DNA of 64,000 bases, taken from the NCBI GenBank assembly GCA_946902875.1, contig OX336358.1:14873694-14937693 (forward strand), in the 5' to 3' direction. Below the pieces are notes generated by a model. That model was not told where the DNA came from, did not search any database, and saw only the letters and a list, made by a program, of their open reading frames with translations. Of the stretch, positions 51,258 to 62,035 are shown in pieces. This DNA comes from Nematopogon swammerdamellus (taxonomy: Eukaryota > Arthropoda > Insecta > Lepidoptera > Adelidae). Positions within the stretch are counted from its first letter, which is position 1; each line of letters begins with the position of its first letter. The position numbers and the translations under genes were made by a program.

Positions 51258-51560
51258 TTTTTTTACGGAAACTGACACGTTTGGCTACATCACCTACAAC
51301 ATCCGTGATGTCAGCCCATAACACCGGGCAAACTAGGTGCCACGTCAGTGCTTCCCATAATTTCATGTCGGCTACACCGAACTAAACGGAAAACACGAAC
51401 TGTACGAACCTACCTAGCTAGGGATTATCCCGCCCGGGTTGGGCGGGATAAACTCTACCACCTAATTTTACGTGGAATCCGAACCACGGTCAGCCTCCAA
51501 CGGTCGAGCGGTCACCCATCCAAGTACTGACCGTGCTCAGGGTTGCTTAAAACTACACTG
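51258..51560 (-). mobile_element. SINE-B, internally deleted
   Basis: Tail, part of core and composite head (ACGGTCAGCCTCCAACGG, CATCCAAGTACTGACCGTGC). About 50 bases of the core are deleted, with a CGCCCGGGTTGGGCG palindrome at the site. Confidence 0.85.
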
Positions 51561-51599
51561 GGCAAAAATGTGAGGAAGGGCGCTCGAAATACACAGTCC

Positions 51600-51850
51600 G
51601 AATACAGAATACACACTATACATACATACATACATAGCGTCACGCCTATTTCCCGGTGGGGTAGGCAGAGACAACGGATCTCCACGTGCCACGATCCTGA
51701 CACACCTCTGCCGCCTCTTCCACTCTCATAATGTTCTTCATGCATGCTCGTCGGTTTCGAGTACCACGCACTTGACCCTTTTTGAGCACATGCCCGATCT
51801 GGTCCAGGTACGTGCGTCTAGGGCGACCCTTCCCGGCTCTTCCACTCACA
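51600..51850 (-). mobile_element. LINE L2 3' end, coding remnant
   Basis: Minus strand encodes GRPRRTYLDQIGHVLKKGQ, RNRRACMKNIMRVEEAAEVC and WRSVVSAYPTGK then a stop, followed by a (TATG)n tail. Typical insect LINE C-terminus. Confidence 0.75.
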
Positions 51851-52034
51851 TTCGCCTCATAAATTTCTTTCGTTAGTCTCCTATTTACACCATATTTTTG
51901 TAAATTTATGTTTCGAGGGTGTGGCGCTGTATGTCAGCAAGTATGTTTTCCGAATCTTTGAATATGGGTGTCTTCGAACGTTTCATGAAAAGGCTTATAG
52001 CCTAGCAACAGTCTGCAAATCGGCTGGCATTATA

Positions 52035-52190
52035 TTGATTGCTTCCGAACTGGGTGGCTCTGCCCGAGGTCAAAGCCTCAGGCGCAGCCAATTTCACCGC
52101 CGAGGAGGTGCCAGTCCGGCTTGGAGGTGGACTAATGTTGCTGGAGAAAGGCTATTAACCCGCGATTTGAAGATCCGTGGATTCTAGGAG
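52035..52190 (+). mobile_element. SINE-G fragment
   Basis: GAACTGGGTGGCTCTGCCCG through GGCTATTAACCCGCGATTTG and GATCCGTGGATTCTAGGAG. Confidence 0.65.
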
Positions 52191-53149
52191 TGGGGAAAGA
52201 TATTCCCTGGGAACCCGTTCCACACCTTTGCAGTGCGGCAGTTCGAAGAACTTCTGTGGACTACAAAGGGGTGTAGCATGTAGATCTGGCATGGCGACTC
52301 ACTGAGCGTGAGTGAGAGAGGAGAGGTGATTTTGACTCTGGTGTACCGAGGCAAAATTTTTAGTGAGAAAATTGGGAGAGAACTTCTACGGGATTAAATT
52401 TCCGGATATAGCCATGCAGGTTCTCCTACCTCACACAAAAAAATGGCCTTGCCATTGTGAGGGAGAACTGAGCCAGTGTCACGGGCACTTTTCCGACAGT
52501 AACTGCGATGGAGATTTTTTACTTTTAGTTGCTATCGGCCAGGTGCTCGTGTGTGTGGCGTCTGCGGGGTTTGCTGTAAAAGTTTTTATTTATTTATTAA
52601 TAAATTTATTTATTTATATTTTATTCGTTTATTGACACATTTCTTTTTTTATATTAATTTTACATAAAAAACTTAAATCTAAAATTAATATAAAATAACA
52701 AAATGGAATTTCCACCACCGGCGGCGGCGGGGTGAACCCAGGCTACCGATGGTCGGACCCGAGAGAGAGAAACCTTCGGACAATTCGAGCGGTGTCGAGC
52801 AAGACCGCCTTCTGCATCTGACCCTTGATCCTCTTTATTTATATTATTATTATTATATTTTTCGTGTTTATTGGTAGAACCTTTTCTTTTTTATATTGTA
52901 ATTAGCTTTATGTATTGTACATAAAATCATAATCGTCTTAATATTTGATGAACACGTGCCGTTCATTTCTCACAAAATATCAAGTTTCGTTCACATAGAA
53001 ACAAGTTTCCGAGCTGCCTATTAGCATCATCTAGTCCAATTTAACTGCCCTAAGCTATACCTAGCTGTATAGTCTGTGGACGACTGTAGAAGATATTCAA
53101 AATGGCAGATAATTTTTTCAAAATAAAAAAAAAAACTATGTGGCCATTG
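52191..53149. other. Intergenic, no gene seen
   Basis: Possibly decayed retroelement to about 52330. A CACCACCGGCGGCGGCGGGG run lies near 52715. Confidence 0.35.
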
Positions 53150-53497
53150 CTTGACTGTTGCTCGTGATCATAAGCACAGCTGGGCGCGGTCAAAACTCGG
53201 ACACGTGACCGTTCGACCGTTGAAGGCCGATCGTGATCCGGATTCCAGGCAAAACTGTAAGTGCCTTGCCTGCTTCACCTTAGTAGGTTGTTGGGTTTAA
53301 CACGCCCGGATTTGTACCACCGCACTGAATGAACGGTCGGTTGAAACGACTATTTAAATAGTTCGTGTTTTTCGTCCATTTCAGTGTAGCCGGCACTGCC
53401 GAAGGCAAGCACTGACATGGCACCTAGTTCACCAAGGTGTTATGGGCTGACATCACGTTGTAGGTCATGTAGCCAACCGTGTCAGTTTCCTTAAAAA
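53150..53497 (+). mobile_element. SINE-B, near full length, diverged head
   Basis: CAGCTGGGCGCGGTCAAAAC (5S-like), GATCCGGATTCC, then core and tail ending GTGTCAGTTTCCTTAAAA. Confidence 0.85.
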
Positions 53498-53564
53498 CTG
53501 TTTAAAAAATAATATTTTTGTTTTATTTATTTATTTATTGACTTTCTATTCTATTAATATTGAA

Positions 53565-53610
53565 AACTAGCTGAGCCCGCGGCTCCGCTCGCGTGAAATT
53601 CGTATTTCAA
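53565..53610. repeat. Dispersed repeat F terminus
   Basis: CTAGCTGAGCCCGCGGCTCC and GCTCGCGTGAAATTCG lead directly into the 68-bp array. Confidence 0.75.
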
Positions 53611-54550
53611 AGAAGACAGTAAGTAACTGAGGGCGAGGCCGAAGGCCGAGCTGCGTTCAGGAAGACTATAAACCTTCTCGAAGAAAGTAAGTAACTAAGG
53701 GCGAGGCCCAAGGCCGGGTTGCGTTCAGGAAGACGATAAACCATATCTAAGAAAGTGAGTAATTAAGGGCGAGGCCGAAGGCCGAGCTACATTCAGGAAG
53801 ACCATAAATATTCTCGAAGAAATTACGCAACTGAGGGCGAGACCGAAGGCCGAGCTGCGTTCAGGAAGACTATAAACCTTCTCGAAGAAAGCAAGTAACA
53901 AACGGCGAAGCCGAAGGCCGAGCTGCGTTCAGGAAGACGATAAACATTCTCGAAGACAGTAAGTAACTATGGGCGAAGCCGAAGGCCGAGCTGCGTTCAG
54001 GAAGAGGATAAACCTTCTCGAAGAAAGTAAGTAACTGAGGGCGAGGCCGAAGGCCGAGCTGTGTTCAGGAAGAAGATAAACCATCTCTAAGAAAGAAAGT
54101 AATTTAGGGGCGAGGCCGAAGGCCGAGATGCGTTCAGGAAGAGGATAAACTTTTTCGATGATAGTAAGTAACAAAGAGCGAGGCTGCAGGCCGAGCTGCG
54201 TTTAGGAAGACTATAAACCTTCTCGAAGAAAGTAAGTAACTGAGGGCGAGGCCGAAGGCCGAGCTCCGTTTAGGAAGAGGATAAACCATGAGTCAGGCCG
54301 AAGGCCGAGCTGCGTTAAGGAAGAGGATTAACCTTCTTGATGAAAGTAAGTAACTATGGGCGAGGCCGAAGGCCGAGCTGTATTCTGGAAGACGATAAAC
54401 CTTCTCGATTTCTCGATGAAAGTAATGGCGTTTAGATAAACGATAAAACTTCTTAAATAAAGTAAGTAACTAACGGCGAGGCTTCAGGCTAAGCTGCATT
54501 CTGGAATACAATAAACCTCCACGAAGAAAGTAAGTAACTAAGGGCGAGGC
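53608..54550. repeat. ~68-bp tandem array, about 13 units
   Basis: Unit contains GAAAGTAAGTAACTGAGGGC, GAGGCCGAAGGCCGAGCTGC, GTTCAGGAAGACGATAAACC and TTCTCG. Units differ by point changes; one near 54290 is partial. The same unit occurs once in repeat F at 34110-34195. Confidence 0.95.
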
Positions 54551-54651
54551 CACCCTCCCACCCCATTTATTTGTTTTGAGTAGCTATAATTATGATTTTC
54601 CTTTAAAAAAACCGATATTCCCATACAATCTTTAACACTCCGTTTCCGTTT

Positions 54652-54962
54652 CTCCCTCTCCCTCTCCCTCTCCCTCTCCCTCTCCCTCTCCCTCTCCCTC
54701 TCCCTCTCCCTCTCCCTCTCCCTCTCCCTCTCCCTCTCCCTCTCCCTCTCCCTCTCCCTCTCCCTCTCCCTCTCCCTCTCCCTCTCCATCTCCCTCTCCC
54801 TCTCCCTCTCCCTCTCCCTCTCCCTCTCCCCTCTCCCTCTCCCTCTCCCTCTCCCTCTCCCTCTCCCTCTCCCTCTCCCTCTCCCTCTCCCTCTCCCTCT
54901 CCCTCTCCCTCTCCCTCTCCCTCTCCCTCTCCCTCTCCCTCTCCCTCCATCTCCCTGCCTCT
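54652..54962. repeat. (CTCCCT)n microsatellite
   Basis: Roughly 300 bases of CTCCCT hexamers with single interruptions at about 54787 and 54830. Gives spurious Glu/Gly-Arg open frames on the minus strand. Confidence 0.97.
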
Positions 54963-55044
54963 CCCTCCCTTCCGTTGAGTCTGGCCATCATCGATACTTG
55001 GAGTAAATATGGCAACCCCAAAGATGGTAAACAGACAGACATAC

Positions 55045-55095
55045 ATACAGACAGACAGAAAGCAGACGTTGGATTTTATTAAAGGTAAGGAAGAA
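55045..55095. repeat. Dispersed repeat H end, copy 2
   Basis: ACAGACAGACAGAAAGCAGA then CGTTGGATTTTATTAAAGG. Confidence 0.55.
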
Positions 55096-55193
55096 AGGAA
55101 AGGATAAGGATAAGGGTGATTCCATCGCTCTACCTCCACCTCCCCTCCCGCCCCTCCCTCACCCCCCTCCCTATATGCCTCTACTTACTACTT

Positions 55194-55221
55194 CCCCCCC
55201 CCCCCCCCCCCCCCCCCCCCC
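55194..55221. repeat. Poly-C tract, 28 bases
   Basis: Uninterrupted C run; length may be affected by sequencing. Confidence 0.9.
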
Positions 55222-55324
55222 TTCAGGATATTGTAATGTCATCGGTTCTTACTCGGGTGAATGATTCCGTGTCCGTTACATACAAATATTGCCAAGTGCT
55301 CTCATATTTCACTTCACTGCTACC

Positions 55325-55512
55325 CTCATAAGCCATTTGGCGTGATAGTAAGTAGCCTATAGTTGATGGGAAGAATCAAGCTATCCGTAGAATTTTGTTT
55401 TAAAAAAATCGGTCCAGTGGTTCTCGAGTTATAAGCGGACAGACAGACACTCAGACATTCAGACATTCAGACAGAAAGCAGACGTTGGATTTTATTATAG
55501 GTAAGGAAGGAT
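55325..55512. repeat. Dispersed repeat H, copy 3
   Basis: GTAGCCTATAGTTGATGGG, GGTTCTCGAGTTATAAGCGG, GAAAGCAGACGTTGGATTTT. Reverse of 318-500. Confidence 0.7.
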
Positions 55513-55611
55513 ATTTTAGCAAAAGTCAATTAAAGTTTTTTGGTATTATATAGGAACAATTTTATAATTTATTTAATAAATAATTAATTTATTTAATGTC
55601 GTCTGCTGGTA

Positions 55612-55750
55612 GACGCAACTGGCGTCCCGCAATCAAGGGCCTACTTCATTCAAAGGGTAAGCCTTGCCATCCAGCGGGGTAATGCAGCAAGTGTTCTAGG
55701 AACATTTGAAAATGCCCCTTTTGATAGTTATTTTAATGTTTGTTAGGTAG
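55612..55750 (+). mobile_element. LINE L4 C-terminal coding remnant
   Basis: Encodes [20 protein letters not shown] then [14 protein letters not shown] and a stop. This is the reverse-transcriptase C-terminal motif also seen at 20205 (-), 40545 (-) and 57308 (+). Confidence 0.7.
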
Positions 55751-55963
55751 GTTTATTTCTTTAGTTATTAGTATTACTTTTTTGTTATTTATTAAATAAA
55801 TTATTACATAGTAAAATCTAATTCATTTCCTTTATTCGAACACAAATACGTATTTATTCTACGCATGTACTTAGAAACGGTCCTGGGAATACAATCAGAG
55901 ATCAGGCAATACCGGCTAGATGGCCAGATTGCTGGCTATGATCAAGTGTCTACTGCGTCGCTG

Positions 55964-56041
55964 CGTTATGCGAAGAAAGGAAGAAAGAAAGAAATCGTTT
56001 ATTGTATATCAAACGATTTCTTTCGTTATGCGAAGTGTTAC
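55964..56041. repeat. Hairpin flanked by a 12-bp direct repeat
   Basis: AAAGAAATCGTTT and AAACGATTTCTTT form the arms. CGTTATGCGAAG occurs on each side, like an insertion with target duplication. Confidence 0.7.
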
Positions 56042-56204
56042 CCTTATTGTAGAGAATATCGTCATCTGCGTGTGTGAGCTGATTGGCGCCGTGGCACCGC
56101 AGCGCTCTCCATGGCGCATACATACATACTACACACTCCCATCCCTACAATCAGGGTAAGCGAGTAATCTTAATTCTCGCCGGCCCTAAAACGGACGTTG
56201 GATT

Positions 56205-56745
56205 AAACGCAGGTTAGGTCTTACTTGGAGTATTGCCCGCACTTGTGGCTTGACTCAGCCAAATATCAGCTTGCGCCGCTACACTCAACCCAGCATCGTG
56301 CCGCGCGACTTGTGGATGACCCTCTGGTGGCCCGCGACTTAGAACAACTGTAACTTCGTAGAGACGTCGGCTCCATAAGTGTGTTCTATCGTCTATTTCA
56401 CGGGGAGTGTTCGGAGTTCGGAGGAGCTGTTTAACGATATTCCGTCGTCCCCGTTCCACCTCCGCACTACGCGTACTGGGCAGGGGATGTATCCCTATAC
56501 AATCCACCTACCGAGGTTACACACCAACCGGTTCTGTAGGTCTTTTATTCACAGAACCGGGAAAAAGTGGAACCCACTCCCTGCTCATCACCTGCTGGTG
56601 GTTCAAAAGGGGCGTGAAAAGGCTCCTGTCAAGCCAGCATGGCATTCGCAATACCCGTGTATCACAGAATGTCCATGGGCATCGTTAGTCACCCAGTCGT
56701 AAGTGAAAAGATGCTACATGTCGCGCGTTCCATAAAAAAAATCTG
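56205..56745 (+). mobile_element. LINE L3 3' end, longest copy
   Basis: Frameshifted coding for YLEYCPHLWLDSAKYQLAPL, HSTQHRAARLVDDPL, LRRDVGSISVFYRLFHGECS, then GSKGA/RPAWHS-type sequence and a poly-A end at 56733. Matches the reverse-transcriptase C-terminus of insect non-LTR elements. Several stops make it dead. Confidence 0.8.
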
Positions 56746-57047
56746 TGTTGTGCTGCAAGTACTCTTTGTTTTTATTAATTTAATTTAATTTCATGGCGCA
56801 TCTAGCAACTCATTCTCTGATCTGTGAATCCAACTCACACATTTCCGACAATAATAATAGCAAGCCATTGTTTTTATTTCACAATGATATCGTATAGGTA
56901 AGTATGTGTTTATGTTAATTTTAGCGTTTAATTTCTAATGCTTTAATGAAAATTAACAAGTATGTGTGTATGAGTTTTATCCTAACAAGTAAGTGTTTGA
57001 TGTTTGGAAATGGGCAAATGGATACACTTTGAAGAATAAATACTTTT

Positions 57048-57190
57048 TTAGGGTTAGGTATGTATCCATACGATAGGCTATTACTAAGCCTACGTCGTCT
57101 GTCTATCCGTCCGTCCGAGGGCTGTATCTTTTGAACCGTGATAGGTAGCTGGTTGAAATTTTCACAGAATTTGTGTTATTATGCCGGTTA
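57048..57190 (+). repeat. Dispersed repeat D, 5' part
   Basis: GTCTGTCTATCCGTCCGTCC, GGGCTGTATCTTTTGAACCG, TTTTCACAGAATTTGTG. Confidence 0.7.
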
Positions 57191-57307
57191 GCCCAAATGA
57201 CAAAAATCAAAATCCGCCCGGCGCCATCTATGAGAGTTCAAATTAAAATGTATGAATTAGCTGAACCATTGCATAAGTTAAAAAAATTCGCATAGATGGT
57301 GCTATCC

Positions 57308-57730
57308 CGATATAAATGAAATTAAACCAGCACATCTTCGCCGCATTTTCGGTGGAGACGATGGGGGCATGGTCTGAGGAGGCAAAGCGGCTCGCGAAAG
57401 ACATCGGGATGTCCCTGTACGCTGCTTCAGGAGAACAACGTTCGCTCGCGTTCCTGAGGCAGCGTATCAATGTGGCCATCCAGCGCGGCAACGCCGCGCC
57501 GCTAGCGTCCTCGGTACAGTGCCCACATCGTCACACCTGAAGGAGGGTTATTAAGTTTTGTATTGGTTATAGGTTTATATTTTATTTTGTGGTTAGTTTT
57601 TAGTTTTTAGTAATTTTTAGTTATAGTTTTTTAATTAGTTAATTGTGTTTAAATTTTATTTGATAGGTAGTTTAAGTTTATTTAATAATTTTAATTTATT
57701 ACTGTCAAATTTATATTAATAAAGTTTTTA
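57308..57730 (+). mobile_element. LINE L4 3' end with UTR
   Basis: Encodes FAAFSVETMGAWSEEAKRLA, SGEQRSLAFLRQRINVAIQR and GNAAPLAS, then stop at 57538-57540, GGAGGGTTATTAAG and the T-rich UTR ending AATAAAG. 74 codons of the reverse-transcriptase C-terminus remain open. Confidence 0.75.
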
Positions 57731-57837
57731 TTTGTACTTTAAAAATGAAATTAATATTAGGTTTGAAATAAAAAGCGTAAGAAGCTTCGCTTCTATCGGG
57801 TGTCCCACGACGACGCTTCACCTTTTTTATTTTGTCA

Positions 57838-58085
57838 CTAGCTTTTGCCCGCGGCTTCGCTCGCATGAAATTCGTATTTAAAAAGACGAAAGTAAGTAAG
57901 CCCGGTACCGTACCTTTATTTCGGCGCGCGTAACAATTCGGTTTGTATGGAAAATACATTTAAAGAGAAAATATATTTAAAAATCGTCAATTTAGTTTTA
58001 GTATTATAAATAGAGTTACAATCGCAGTATCTCATAAAACAAAGTAACTTACTCCATGACCATCCCTTACAGATTTATTATTAGT
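57838..58085. repeat. Dispersed repeat F, internally deleted
   Basis: CTAGCTTTTGCCCGCGGCTT, AAGTAAGTAAGCCCGG, ATTTCGGCGCGCGTAAC, then CATCCCTTACAGATTTATTA. Confidence 0.75.
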
Positions 58086-58360
58086 ATTGATAATTTAAAA
58101 CGACATTTTATTTGTTTGAATATCAAATAACATGGCGAAGGGACTATACCCACTCGTGTTTGTTCCGGGTTAACATTAATTTTTTATAAAATTATGCGTA
58201 ATATGACTTTCTCCGTTCACACGCATTGTCGGTGTTCTGACGTGGTAGCCGCTAAGCTCAGCTGCAGTAACAACGTACGGACACAGCTCAACATTGTGAC
58301 ATTTGTGTAATTCCATATTCTGGGAAATACATCAATAAGTACTAATAATAAAACTGTTAG
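58086..58360. other. Intergenic, no gene seen
   Basis: No recognisable repeat or gene. Confidence 0.4.
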
Positions 58361-58492
58361 TAAAGGATAGTTATGGAGTAAGTTACTGTTTTATGTATGA
58401 GATACTGCGTTTGTAGACTCTAAGTATGACACTAAAACTAAATGGACGATTTGTAGAAATCATTTCTGTATGTATGTATGTATGTATGTATC
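58361..58492. repeat. Dispersed repeat F fragment
   Basis: GATAGTTATGGAGTAAGTTA, GCGTTTGTAGACTCTAAG, then a TATG run. Confidence 0.7.
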
Positions 58493-58598
58493 ATCATCAT
58501 CATCATCATCATCATTAACATCATCATCATGATCATATCATCATCATCATCATCATCATCGTTAACATCATCATCATGATCATATCATCATCATCATC
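58493..58598. repeat. (CAT)n compound microsatellite
   Basis: Two ~50-base blocks of CAT triplets separated by TTAACATC and GATCATAT motifs. Confidence 0.9.
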
Positions 58599-58599
58599 T

Positions 58600-58905
58600 T
58601 ATCATACTAATAATAAATCTGTAAGGGATGGTTATGGAGTAAGTTACTTTGTTCTGTGTGTATGTATGTATGTATGTTCCTCCATAACTCTTAAACCGAT
58701 CATCCGAATTCCATGAAACTTAGAACAATCCTATTTTACTATACGCTAAATAAAATTCAGTTCCGGTCACGCTAAGATGTGGCTCTCATACAAACCGAAT
58801 TATTCCGCGCACCAAAATAAAGGTACGGTAGCGGGTTTACTTACTTTCTTCTTTTTAAACACGAATTTCACGCGAGCGAAGCCGCGGGCAAAAGCTATTA
58901 GTATA
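58600..58905. repeat. Dispersed repeat F, near full length
   Basis: TAATAAATCTGTAAGGGATG, CCTCCATAACTCTTAAACCG, ACGCTAAGATGTGGCTCTC, AATTTCACGCGAGCGAAGCC, GCGGGCAAAAGCTA. Confidence 0.8.
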
Positions 58906-58911
58906 TAGTAC

Positions 58912-60109
58912 CTTGACGAGAAAGTTGATTGGTTTTTGGTATTCATTGTACTTTTCGCAGTAAGTAAGTTCTTGCCGCCTACACGGAGCTGGACGGAAAA
59001 CACGAACTACCTTGACAAGGAACTTGGTTTGTTTTTTGTATTCATTATACTTTTCGCAGTAAGTAAGTTCTTGCCGCCTACACGGAGCTGGACGGAAAAC
59101 ACGAACCACCTTGACAAGGAACTTGATTGGTTTTTGGTATTCATTGTACTTTTCCCAGTAAGTTCTTGCCGCCTACACGGAGCTGGACGGAAAACACGAA
59201 CTACCTTGACAAGGAACTTGATTGGTTTTTGGTATTCATTGTACTTTTCGCAGTAAGTTCTTGCCGCCTACACGGAGCTGGACGGAAAACACGAACTACC
59301 TTGACAAGAAACTTGATTGGATTTTGGTATTCATTGTACTTTTCGCAGTAAGTTCTTGCCGCCTACACGGAGCTGGACGGAAAACACGAACTACCTTGAC
59401 AAGAAACGTGATTGGTTTTTGGTATTCATTGTACTTTTCGCAGTAAGTTCTTGCCGCCTACACGGAGCTGGACGGAAAACACGAACTACCTTGACAAGGA
59501 ACTTGATTGGTTTTTGGTATTCATTGCACTTTTCGCAGTAAGTTCTTGCCGCCTACATGGAGCTGGACGGAAAACACGAACTACCTTGACAAGGAACTTG
59601 ATCGGTTTTTAGTATTCATTGTACTTTTTGCAGTAAGTTCTTCCCGCCTACACGGAGCTGGACGGAAAGCACGAACTACCTTGACAAGGAACTTGATTGG
59701 TTTTTGGTATTCATTGTACTTTTCGCAGAAGTTCTTGCCGCCTACACGGAGCTGGACGGAAAACACGAACTACCTTGACAAGGAACTTGATTGGTTTTTA
59801 GTATTCATTGTACTTTTCGCAGTAAGTTCTTCCCGCCTTCACGGAGCTGGACGGAAAACACGAACTACCTTGACAAGGAACTTGATTGGTTTTTGGTATT
59901 CATTGTACTTTTCGCAGAAGTTCTTGCCGCCTAGACGGAGCTGGACGGAAAACACCAACTACCTTGACAAGGAACTTGATTGGTTTTTAGTATTCATTGT
60001 ACTTTTCGCAGTGAGTTCTTCCCGCCTTCACGGAGCTGGACGGAAAACACGAACTACCTTGACAAGGAACTTGATTGGTTTTTGGTATTCATTGTACTTT
60101 TCGCAGTTA
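58912..60109. repeat. ~95-bp tandem array, about 12 units
   Basis: Unit: CTTGACAAGGAACTTGATTG, GTTTTTGGTATTCATTGTAC, TTTTCGCAGTAAGTTCTTGC, CGCCTACACGGAGCTGGACG, GAAAACACGAACTAC. Spacing is 92-96 bases. The last third matches the SINE-B tail in reverse. Long frames through it are artefacts. Confidence 0.96.
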
Positions 60110-60134
60110 TTAAGTGAACAATAGGTCAGTAAGG

Positions 60135-60215
60135 AATAGGCAAACCGGGAGTTGGCGAACAAGAAATTGGCGAATAAAGAATTATTGGCGAATCCAGAAG
60201 TTGGCGAATTTGGTG
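60135..60215. repeat. Short TTGGCGAAY repeat cluster
   Basis: GTTGGCGAAC, ATTGGCGAAT, ATTGGCGAAT and GTTGGCGAAT within 80 bases. Confidence 0.65.
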
Positions 60216-60224
60216 CGCTCGATA

Positions 60225-60345
60225 TTTTCATAGTCGCTTCGACTAACCTTTCCTTGGGCCCGATGGTGGTGTTGGACGGTTTAAACCCTACAAGTTCTAA
60301 GGTAAGGGAAGGAGGTTTACAGTTTTACGTAGTAATCGAATCGAA
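60225..60345 (-). mobile_element. Decayed SINE-B piece
   Basis: GGACGGTTTAAACCCTACAAG and GGTTTACAGTTTTACGTAG resemble the reverse core and head junction. Confidence 0.4.
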
Positions 60346-60400
60346 TCGAAACGAATCGCCGATCTTTGTATCTAGTAAGCTAGTATTAAGTTTACGTAGC

Positions 60401-60800
60401 TTTTTTTATGTAATCCGGTATGGTTGGCTCGGTCGGAAGAGTTAAAGCACATGCTCCGACCAGCCAATATCACCTCCGAGAAGGTAGGTGCCAAACCGGA
60501 GACTTCCCTTTGGATCGCAGGCTATACTGGACAAGAGGAGAACACAGCCGGGGCTGCTACCCAGCCATCTTACATCCAATACGGTGGTATCAATCCAGTC
60601 GGCTACAATTTTAGCCTACCACCTAGTAAGGGGCAAGGAAAGGCATCTAAAGTTTTACACTTCTTCCAGAGTATTTCCAAACGGCGAAGCAGTAGATAGG
60701 TAAGGCTGAATCTGAATCTGGTGTAGGTATGCGCGTAAAATTATCTGTCAGAAAAAAAACACATTGGTGCATGTCGGCCGGAATCGTACCTCAGCCCTCG
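60401..60800 (-). mobile_element. SINE-A, near full length, diverged head
   Basis: TTTTTTTATGTAATCCGG, CACCTCCGAGAAGGTAGG, GGGAGACTTCC-like tail, core CCTACCACCTAGTAAGGGGC, then a diverged head around 60700-60800. Confidence 0.8.
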
Positions 60801-61491
60801 AGATCAAGAGTCCGAGCCGAGACCGCGCCGACCAACCTTCGCTCAAACAATGAAACATTATGAAAATGTCAGTTGTGACAGTACACCAGAAAGGTAAATC
60901 TTGTGATATACCTAATTAATTGACTCTTCCCATCAATGCGACTATTTTAGTTAATTATTACGAGATAGTTCCGTAAATGCTAATTCGGAAGCGTCAAGAA
61001 GACACCTGTGGCCATAAAATTTAAAAGTTTAGAACGTTCATTGTTTGACATTGTCTACATTGCATACAATTTGCATACAATTTACAATTTTTAGATTTAA
61101 TCTTCTCAATGGTGTTTTCTTATTCATTTTTATTACATTAATACCTTGTATTTTTAAAAGTAGAAAAATTAAATAAAACAGAATGAAACTAACTTAAATA
61201 TATACAAATTACTATATTTAGTAACTAAGTCAAATTAGCGTATCGCTAACAATGATATGATGATATTCTGTTGCAAATTAGTAATTAAATTGCAACTTTA
61301 ATAATTATTAATAAATAAAACTAAATTAAAATAATTAATATATGATTATATTATAAAGTCTACATATAATAATGATTTAAATATTTTTTCTAGAAGAAAT
61401 TTTTTATTTATAGGTTCATGTTTAGTTTTATTTTGGTAGATAGGTAAGTTTTGTTTTAGGTTAGTTTTAATTAAGAAACAGTACATATGGT
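60801..61491. other. AT-rich intergenic DNA
   Basis: No gene seen. Confidence 0.45.
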
Positions 61492-61585
61492 TTATTTATC
61501 GTAAAATATTTCGTCCAACTCGGCCGACTCCGCCACAGTTGCGCTGGTTGCGTATTGGGCACTGTGGCGTTGCCCGTTTGAATGG
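61492..61585 (-). CDS. Candidate terminal exon of an unidentified gene
   Basis: Minus strand: a strong acceptor (GTTTTCTCCTTTCCTAG), then a phase-2 frame reading HSNGQRHSAQYATSATVAES and AELDEIFYDK before a stop. The 94-base segment is GC-rich in very AT-rich DNA, as expected of coding sequence. No upstream exon was located inside the window and I recognise no family. In another frame it reads AIQTGNA, faintly like the L4 LINE motif, so a decayed LINE is the main alternative. Confidence 0.3.
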
Positions 61586-62035
61586 CTAGGAAAGGAGAAA
61601 ACAATTTGATGTTAATAATTTGTTTTTAACTTTATTTTTATGTTCACTATTAAATTTACCTACAAACTGACTATTTACTTTACTTACCAAAGTTTTAGTG
61701 TTGAAGATAAAAATAAAAAAATAATTTAATTTTAATTTCAAAGATAGTCATATAATTTGCAATGTAGGTATTCAGGTACATTATAAGTAGGTATTATAAG
61801 GAAAAAAGAACAACCCGGGACCAATGATATGAATGAGATCTGCAATGATTTGCAATGTCGGTTTTCTGCACACTATACAGGTGTAAATTCGACCGCATTC
61901 CTTACCACGACTGGATTACTTGTTAAATAAGCTTCAAAAAAGCTTATGACATGCACTTATTTAATAAAAAAACAGTGTATATTATGTTATTTTTATCTCA
62001 AAAAAAATTTACATAAAATTTTTTTTTTTGTCTAA
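61586..62035. other. AT-rich intergenic or intronic DNA
   Basis: No feature seen. Confidence 0.4.

Noticed and set aside
54603..55139. 178- and 136-codon Glu/Gly/Arg-rich frames on the minus strand
   Set aside because: Products of the CTCCCT hexamer run; no start context or unique sequence.
58912..60109. CRISPR-like or leucine-rich-repeat gene
   Set aside because: 95-bp units are head-to-tail with no spacers, and the reading frame shifts between units.
59507..60124. 205-codon repetitive open frame
   Set aside because: Translation of the 95-bp tandem array with changing frames; no domain.
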